Shown here in pieces: positions 57,757-64,000 of a DNA stretch of 64,000 nucleotides. Source of the stretch: Paraphaeosphaeria minitans (lineage: Eukaryota; Ascomycota; Dothideomycetes; Pleosporales; Didymosphaeriaceae). A program made the position numbers and the translations under genes. The notes under the pieces were generated by a model that saw nothing but the letters and a program-made list of their open reading frames with translations, did not search any database and had not been told where the DNA came from. Every line of letters begins with the position of its first letter. Position 1 is the stretch's first letter. Where the stretch lies: assembly GCA_015832175.1 (NCBI GenBank), contig WJXW01000001.1, positions 1,054,001 to 1,118,000 of the forward strand, read 5' to 3'.

Positions 57757-59055
57757 TCAGCCGAGATTGGCCTTGTGCACGTACCGTGCAAAGCTGAAGT
57801 CTTCTGCGGATGGCCCCGCATTGTCTCTGAGCGCTTGCTGATACCGTGCCTTCAATCCGTGCTCTGGGTTGTCCGAATCGTATTCTTCGTCTTCGGAATC
57901 GTCCTCGTCAACCTGCATGCCCTCGTCGCTGCTGTCCTCCACATCGCTGACCGTCTCGGGCTCGTCCGTTTTCTTCTTGCCTTCGCTTGCGCCACCGACA
58001 TTCATATCTTTCATCAGCTTGTCTAGCTCCCTTTCTCGGGTGGCGGCCTTCTCCTGCTCCCGCTCGGCCCGCCTTCGCTCAAGTTCAGGCTTGTAGTCAC
58101 GCTCAAATTCGTCCTTCTTGCTCTCAACGCTCCTGAAAAACGCATCCATGCCATCGCCAGTCATTGAACTGACCGCTACCACGCTCAAATGCTTGTAGAA
58201 CTCCTCGAGAACCAATGACATGCTGTTCAACAGACTGCCCATGTAGCCGCTTCCTCCGCCGATAGCACTTCCTTCACCACCAAAGCTTCCTCCCTCTTCC
58301 TCGTTGCGCAGTGCACTCTGGAACGCTTCGAAATCCGTCATCCAGTCTTTGGCGAACTGTGCATCCTGCGCGTCGGTCTTGTTGAAGACTAGAATCATGG
58401 GCAACTTTGTCTTGTATAATATGGAGCAAGCGTAAAGCATATTGGACATGAAGGTCGATGTGCTTGTAGTGCGTGGCGTGTCTATAACATAGGCAACGAC
58501 GGTCGGGAAAGTGCTCGCCAGGCTGCTCAGCAATATCTCTCCGCTGGCGGACCATACAAATACCTCGATCTGCCCAGGGGTATCCACCAGTATGTGCTTT
58601 ACGTGGGGTGGTTTCTGTACCGGCGGGGCTGTCTTGCCAGAGTTTGTCATGAAGTCAACCGTCGTCTGCTCTGCGTGCTCAGCAGGCGCGGGCGGGGCAG
58701 TGCGCTTTTCCAGCAGACCTATGACCTGATCAATCTTGGTGCTGAACAGGTTCAGACTTGTAAGGATGCCACCGTTAGGTCCCAGATTGAACTGCTTCAT
58801 GACTTCTTTGTAGTTGACCGAATCGCGGATGTCGATGTTAGGTGTGAAGGGGACGTAGTGCACGGCGGGATCGAGATTCAGGATGTAGGGCGGCGCAGCT
58901 GACATCTTGGAGGTCGTGGGCTCGCTCTGGGTGGGGTCGGCATGTGTATACAGATGCGAGACGAGGCGTTGCATGAAGGTCGTCTTGCCGGAGCCCGCCA
59001 TGCCCACGCAGACGATAGCCACGGGGGCGTCGGAGGAGGGAGCGGGGTCGCTCAT
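57757..59055 (-). CDS. npa3: GPN-loop GTPase 1 (Npa3/XAB1)
   Basis: 432 aa from the ATG at 59055 ([18 protein letters not shown]); the 45-codon upstream extension is Pro/Thr-rich leader sequence and was excluded. P-loop GMAGSGKTT at 18-26, switch and GPN loop LGPNGGI at 91-97, DTPGQIE (G3) near 170 and NKTD (G4) near 238. The C-terminal third is a charged coiled coil ([21 protein letters not shown]) followed by an acidic tail ([14 protein letters not shown]). GPN1 works with GPN2 and GPN3 in assembly and nuclear import of RNA polymerase II. A Gly/Ser insert ([19 protein letters not shown]) in the GTPase domain is longer than in yeast as far as I recall. Divergent from CWF19 with a 253-bp gap. 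Confidence 0.93.
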   Translation of the reverse strand: MSDPAPSSDAPVAIVCVGMAGSGKTTFMQRLVSHLYTHADPTQSEPTTSKMSAAPPYILNLDPAVHYVPFTPNIDIRDSVNYKEVMKQFNLGPNGGILTSLNLFSTKIDQVIGLLEKRTAPPAPAEHAEQTTVDFMTNSGKTAPPVQKPPHVKHILVDTPGQIEVFVWSASGEILLSSLASTFPTVVAYVIDTPRTTSTSTFMSNMLYACSILYKTKLPMILVFNKTDAQDAQFAKDWMTDFEAFQSALRNEEEGGSFGGEGSAIGGGSGYMGSLLNSMSLVLEEFYKHLSVVAVSSMTGDGMDAFFRSVESKKDEFERDYKPELERRRAEREQEKAATRERELDKLMKDMNVGGASEGKKKTDEPETVSDVEDSSDEGMQVDEDDSEDEEYDSDNPEHGLKARYQQALRDNAGPSAEDFSFARYVHKANLG

Positions 59056-59308
59056 GGTGGGTGGTCCGGGTGGCGTAAGTGAGTGTATCGACGATGGGTG
59101 GACGGTGGGTGGACGGTGGACGGTGGACGTATTCGAGGGAGGCCGGGGGTGGAAGTATCTAGCTGGAGTTGTGAGCGGTGGGTGGGGCACAACTGTCGAT
59201 GAATTTCTTTAGCGGGCGGGACGGGCGTCATAGGTAGCTGTGCCTACTGGACATTGAACCCTGACGGATCCTGCTTTTGCTCAACCACCCCACCACCTCG
59301 ACGCGACA
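59056..59308. promoter_or_regulatory. Bidirectional promoter GPN1 / CWF19
   Basis: Only 253 bp separate the two start codons, so both housekeeping genes must share a promoter. The GPN1 side is rich in GGTGGACGGTGG-type repeats. Confidence 0.6.
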
Positions 59309-61556
59309 ATGGGTCTCGACGACTTTGAGCGCGAGCTTGCCGCGAGCAAGGCGAAGGACTCACCCAAAGAATCGCACCGGAAGAGGGACCGCAGTCGGAG
59401 TCGCGACAGCCATCACCGGCACAAGCACCACAACTCGTCGCGTCGCGACGACGGCGGCAACGGAAGTCACCGAAACCGACACCGACTCCCACACAAGCGC
59501 TCCAAGCACCATCGCGAAGCCTCCCAAGAGCGCGCAAGCCGAAAGCAACGCGAACGCGACGAAGATGAGGATGGCCGCTCCCGGCGCAAAGAGAAGCGAC
59601 GCAGGAGCCCATCGCCCTCGGACGATCAAGACCGCCTCACGAGCAAGCGCAAGCCACGCAACCACATGTACGAAGAGGATTCTCCTTCCGACGACGAACG
59701 CATGAACAAAGACTATTCTCGCCCAAACGACGACCTGTTGGTCCACCAGCCCGAGGAAGCTGCTGACGCAACCCTGCAGCGCGATGGCTGGATGCGTGCT
59801 CCTTCGTCTATGCATGTCGAATACCTACAGCGAAAGCAACGCGAGGACAAGAGCACCTTTGTAGGCGCGTCCGTCGAGCAAAAGCATACCCTCAAGATCC
59901 ACCACGCCGAGCTCAACCACCACCTGAGTCAAGTCCATGGAGAAGAAGGCCCTGCAGTGGACGAAGAGCCAATACGCCGAGAAGTATCATACACAATTGG
60001 CGACTGTGGATCGCAGTGGCGGATGACCAAGCTGAAAGGCGTATATCGCATAGCAGAAGAGGAGCATCGGCCGGTGGCCGAGGTTGCGCTTGAAAAGTAC
60101 GGTGATCTGCGCGACTTCGATGCTGCTAGGGAGGAGGAGATCGAAGTCGACCGACGGAAAATGTATGGGCGAGATTACGTCGGGAAAGAGAAGCCTTCAG
60201 GAGAGCTTTTTGAAGAAAGACGACTGGAGGCAGGCATTCACAGGCCTTCCCAAGAGCATCCACACTTGCCAGACGACCTACCACAAGGCCAAGTGGTTTC
60301 CGATCCACTCCCGACAGCGAAAACCGTTGTCCTCAGCCAAACAGAGCTCAACAAACTCAAGGCCCAGATGATGAAAGCAAAAATGAAGGGCGCTACCAAC
60401 GCGGCTGAGCTCGAAGACCAATATAACGCGGCCCTTTCCGGTGCTGCCAACCGCATGGATCACGATGTCGTGGTTCTCAATTCCATGGACAATCGCATGC
60501 TCGCAGGCGGCCGGCAAGGCGAAGTCAAGGAGTTGACAAACAAAAGGGGACGGGAACGTGGCCTCGTGGTTGAGAATGACGACATGTCCGTCGAGGATAT
60601 GCTCAGGCAAGAACGACGCACCAAAGGTCAGGCGGGTGGTGAGGGTACGTTGCTGGCAGAGAAGATCGCGAAGGATTCCAAATTCGATGTAAGTCTTTCC
60701 ACTTTTCAGCATGTGATAATCCTTACAAAAGTAGAACGACCTTGACTACATTGATGAGAACGCCGAGAAACTCGCCACTCGCGCTCCTAAATCCACGATC
60801 AACCTTCGCAACCAAGCAATCTCCGACTACCAGCGCACAAACCGCATTCTCGACTCCTGCCCTCTTTGTCATCATGAAGACAAGTCTCCGCCGCAGCTGC
60901 CTACCGCACCGATTCTCTCTCTTGCTACTCGCGTTTTCCTCACCTTGCCTACCGAGCCCGAAATTAGCGATGGCGGCGCTATCATTGTCCCCATCCAACA
61001 CCACACAAACCTCCTCGAGTGCGATGACGACGAATGGGAAGAAATTCGCAATTTCATGAAGTGCCTTACACGCATGTACCACGACCAAGGACGCGACGTC
61101 ATCTTCTACGAGAATGCAGCCAATCCAGGACGCAAGCTTCACGCTGCTATGAATGCTGTACCGATTCCGTTCGAACTTGGCGAGACAGCGCCAGCGTTCT
61201 TCCGCGAAGCCATCTTGACGAATGACGACGAGTGGTCGCAGCACAAGCCTATCATCGATACGTTGAAGGCCTCGCGCTCCGGTGAAGGGAAATCTGCGTT
61301 CAGAAGAAACCTGGCGAAGGAGATGCCGTACTTCCATGTATGGTTTGAGCTTGATGGTGGAATGGGACACATAGTGGAGGATGAACGAAGATGGCCGCGT
61401 AGCGATCTATTTGCTAGAGAGACATTGGGTGGCATGCTTGATGCGGATATCGAAGTCGTGAAGAGACAGGGGAGATGGGTGAAGGGAGACAGACGGGTCG
61501 ATGGGTTCAGGAAACGGTGGAGCAAGTTCGACTGGACAAAGGTGCTTGCTAATTGA
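59309..61556 (+). CDS. cwf19: CWF19-like splicing factor (CwfJ domains)
   Basis: Exons 59309-60688 and 60735-61556 (733 aa; 46-nt intron, GTAAGT to AAGTAG, both ends phase 0). The N-terminal 115 residues are an Arg/Ser/His-rich RS-like region. The CwfJ_C_1 domain starts about residue 500 with SDYQRTNRILDSCPLCHHED (zinc-type CPLC) and includes AIIVPIQHHTNLLECDDDEW with the His pattern of HIT-like folds. CwfJ_C_2 follows and ends WSKFDWTKVLAN. Cwf19/CWF19L2 acts late in splicing and in intron-lariat handling with debranching enzyme. The first exon alone ends with a spurious tail, so splicing is needed for the catalytic-like half. Confidence 0.93.
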
Positions 61557-62249
61557 TGACAGGTCAACGATGGTGAATATATATAGCTTCGGAGCAAAGC
61601 TACCCTGAATGCCACCGGGGTCTAAAATAAGAAGGCAGATAATAATGTGCGCTAAAAACTGCTCATTATAGTCTTCTAATCGGCAAGGAGTCTCTCTCAT
61701 TCCGGTACGTCACCAAGCGTTTCTGTATGCAACCCTTATAACAAAATCATCAACGAATACATGGTTCACATTGATTTCGCCAGTCATTTATTACTAGGTA
61801 CTTTAACCAACTCCAGTCACGCACATTGTCTAGCAGCACCTTTGCCTGTCCTCTACGTATCCACGCTCCCACTTCAACACCTCTTCGTACTCGAATCAAC
61901 AAAGGGGCATTCTCCACATTACCTCACTTCACCTACAGAACACTGTAGCTATTCCCTCCCCCCATGACCCCAAGAGCAGTTCCAAGTCCACAGCCACTCC
62001 TCCTCCTCCTTCAATTCCACCCATCGATCCCACCTCCTGCACAGCACCAATCTGTTGGTTTTTTCATCACAAACAGCATTAGGTATATATAGACCTCGTC
62101 CCGTGCATGTTAGAAAGAGTAATGCGATTTTCCTATGTATTCCAACACAATCCCTCCTCTCAACCCTCCTCTGCACAATCCAACCTCCCCCAGCCCGCTA
62201 CGGACACCCAGTACCATTGTGATGGGTCCTGATGCAGCACCAGCCCTTG
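61557..62249. other. Intergenic
   Basis: 3' flank of CWF19 and upstream side of the flavin monooxygenase relic. No gene seen. Confidence 0.45.
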
Positions 62250-63184
62250 CGGTAACCCAGAAAGCCCCGGGTGGAGACAATAGGCGGCTGGATCAGGGCT
62301 ATGAATCTGGCCTACGAGGTGATGCATGGGTACGATGGAAAGACAGGAAACTTAGAGGATATAGTGGAGCACTGCGTGTACGAGAAAGTGAAGGAGCTGG
62401 GTGGGACGTGGTTAATGAATAGAGACCCTGGAGTTGCGTGCGATGTGCCGGCACATATATACACATGGAAGTGGCCTCGGCATTCTTAATCAATGATACT
62501 ACCTGCACTGTAGTAAGTTGTCTTCTTTCAGGGGTGCAACTTCCCCATCCCGGTGCTCCTCGAAAGCTTTGTGCAAACCTCGCAAATCTATCATCATCAT
62601 CTCAACGGAACACTGTCTACCCCATCCACGCCACCTACTGACCTACCCAAGGAGTCCCCTTCGAGCCCATCCCCAACTGGGCCGCCTTCTACAGCAGTGG
62701 CCCCGAAATCCCAAGCCTACTTCGCGCGCACGGTAGTAAAATACAACCTCGCTCGCGGCGCCAAGCTCTCGTACGAAATCGTCCACGCACTGTTCGACGT
62801 CCACAAAGGCATCTGGATCCTCAAGGTCTCGCGCAAAAGGCGGCGTCTTCGACGACTGGCGCCCCGCCCTCGTCCTCACGACCAGCTTCCTCTGGCACTG
62901 GAAATGGCCCGACATCTCCCGGCTTGCACAAATTTGCGGGCTTGGACGTGCATTCTGCGGCTTGGGATGAGGAGTGGGATTGCAGCGGGGAGAAGGCCGC
63001 AGTCATTGGGAATGGGAGCTCCGCGATCCAGATGATGCCCGAGGTGGCGAAGAGCGCGGCCCGCGTTGTGAACTTTATTAAGAATTCGACGTGGATTACG
63101 CTGGGGCTGGTGCGGTTATCGGAGGAGGAGAAGAGGTCTAAGGAGGAGCCCGGAGAGCTGAGTAGACATCGGAAGGAGATCTAG
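62250..63184 (+). pseudogene. Decayed flavin monooxygenase (BVMO/FMO family), N-terminal half only
   Basis: Fragments in different frames follow the family order. In 62271-62460: LGGTWLMNRDPGVACDVPAH. In 62650-62720: VPFEPIPNWAAFYSSGPEIP. In the 62553 frame: YFARTVVKYNLARGAKL then KGIWILKVSRK. In another frame: GGVFDDWRPAL and WHWKWPDIS. In 62924-63184: KFAGLDVHSAAWDEEWDCSG, KAAVIGNGSSAIQ (NADPH motif) and VNFIKNSTWI. At least four frame changes and an insertion of about 170 bp after HIYT break it, and the C-terminal half is absent. It resembles fungal monooxygenases of the sterigmatocystin StcW type more than the intact gene at 24895. Confidence 0.8.
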
Positions 63185-63880
63185 CATGAAAGCAACAATG
63201 CGTTCTATTCGGTTAGTTTGCTCAATTCTATAGAGACATGTAATCTACATAGTAAACTAGTAGATTTGCGATTGCACATGGTCTTCAGGACCATGGTCAC
63301 ACTATCCCTTCAAAAGGCTGTCGCTAAAAGTGTCGTAGTTCGTCAACACTTGAAGAAGTAGTTGGAAAGAGCGGGGCGGCTTTGGTTTAGCTGATCTAAC
63401 GAGATGCCACAGTGGCCGATAACGAAACTGGGATGGGGTAGACCCTACCATGTCCACGCTGATTTAGTGTCGATATCTTACTTGCACCATTCATTAGAGT
63501 GACGCTCACTTTGGTGCTTACGTCTGGAAAGTGTTGCATGTTGACTTGTCACTCGATGAGGAGTACCCACAACCCCTCTCGGAAAGGTGCGATTGCATAA
63601 GAGATTGAGATGCTTTTGCTCAATCCGAAATCCATTCATTAATCCTAGGCTCCTAACAGGCGACGATCAGCCCTGGCGTTATTGTGGAGGCAGAAAGAAG
63701 TCGTAGAACAAGTAGAAGCAGGAAAAGTACATCTAGACAAAGCCCCTTCATGTAAGCTCATTGATTTGCTCATCTTGCCGTCGGCCGTTTGCCACGCACC
63801 GACCGGGTCACACATGAGTGACCCATTTAGTAATGGGATGCATCTCTGCCCCATTCCTCGATATGCGGCTCTTCAATCGC
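63185..63880. other. Intergenic
   Basis: No gene, repeat or RNA recognised. Confidence 0.45.
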
Positions 63881-64000
63881 CTAGCCTGCAGCGCCGACAC
63901 CGTTCGTATCCATAGGACTCCCACCTCCATTACCTGAGCCATTGGTACGTTTCCTCCTCGCCGATATTTTCTTCCTGCTGTCCACCGACTTGCCTTCTGC
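63881..64000 (-). CDS. Possible C-terminus of a gene entering from the right edge
   Basis: An open minus-strand frame of 39 codons runs in from the window end and stops at TAG (63883-63881). The translation is basic then Gly/Asn-rich (KKISARRKRTNGSGNGGG), as in disordered tails of nuclear proteins. No domain is available to name it, and it could be chance. Confidence 0.3.
   Translation of the reverse strand, partial: AEGKSVDSRKKISARRKRTNGSGNGGGSPMDTNGVGAAG

Overview
The window is nuclear DNA from a filamentous ascomycete (Pezizomycotina; a Dothideomycete is my best guess). The grounds are short GT-AG introns of about 45-140 nt with CTRAC-type branch sites, fungus-specific families (Zn2Cys6 regulators, UstYa/DUF3328, HET relic, EthD, a fungal hybrid histidine kinase) and ascomycete versions of HIR1, CWF19, GPN1 and alkaline ceramidase. 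No rRNA or mitochondrial marker is present, so the class is not proven.

Layout. 1-5.8 kb is core: the 3' end of a PAP2 lipid phosphatase, a U1-type zinc-finger splicing protein and the histone chaperone HIR1. 8-15 kb holds an M20 peptidase with an in-frame stop, a GPI-anchored Ser-rich protein and an MFS drug transporter. 15.5-27.6 kb looks like a small metabolic cluster: two SDRs, a Zn2Cys6 regulator, a divergent amino-acid permease with a CCG-N9-CGG palindrome in the shared promoter, a Baeyer-Villiger-type monooxygenase and an EthD protein. Two related inverted-repeat elements lie in front of the monooxygenase. 28-34 kb holds a four-helix membrane protein, an Iec1/YY1-like C2H2 protein, an aldo/keto reductase and an alkaline ceramidase with a 13-nt exon.

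At 34.67-34.81 kb lies the most unusual object: a tRNA-Pro(AGG) gene that carries the usual intron after position 37 and also a 51-nt insert in the D loop with perfect spliceosomal signals (GTAAGT, GCTAAC, CAG). Removing both gives a complete cloverleaf. Next to it is a hybrid histidine kinase broken by several frameshifts. At 39.8-45.2 kb a Rieske oxygenase and a two-domain dimethylglycine/sarcosine-type oxidase are divergent and could act in betaine/N-methyl catabolism.

46-57 kb is gene-poor and repeat-rich. It holds a UstYa-like gene, a HET-protein tail, many minisatellites (unit lengths often multiples of 3, giving false ORFs) and one two-finger C2H2 regulator. 57.7-61.6 kb is core again: GPN1 and CWF19 share a 253-bp bidirectional promoter. 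A decayed flavin monooxygenase and probably the tail of another gene end the window. Splice sites were chosen by reading frame, GT-AG signals and protein family continuity; no alignments could be run.
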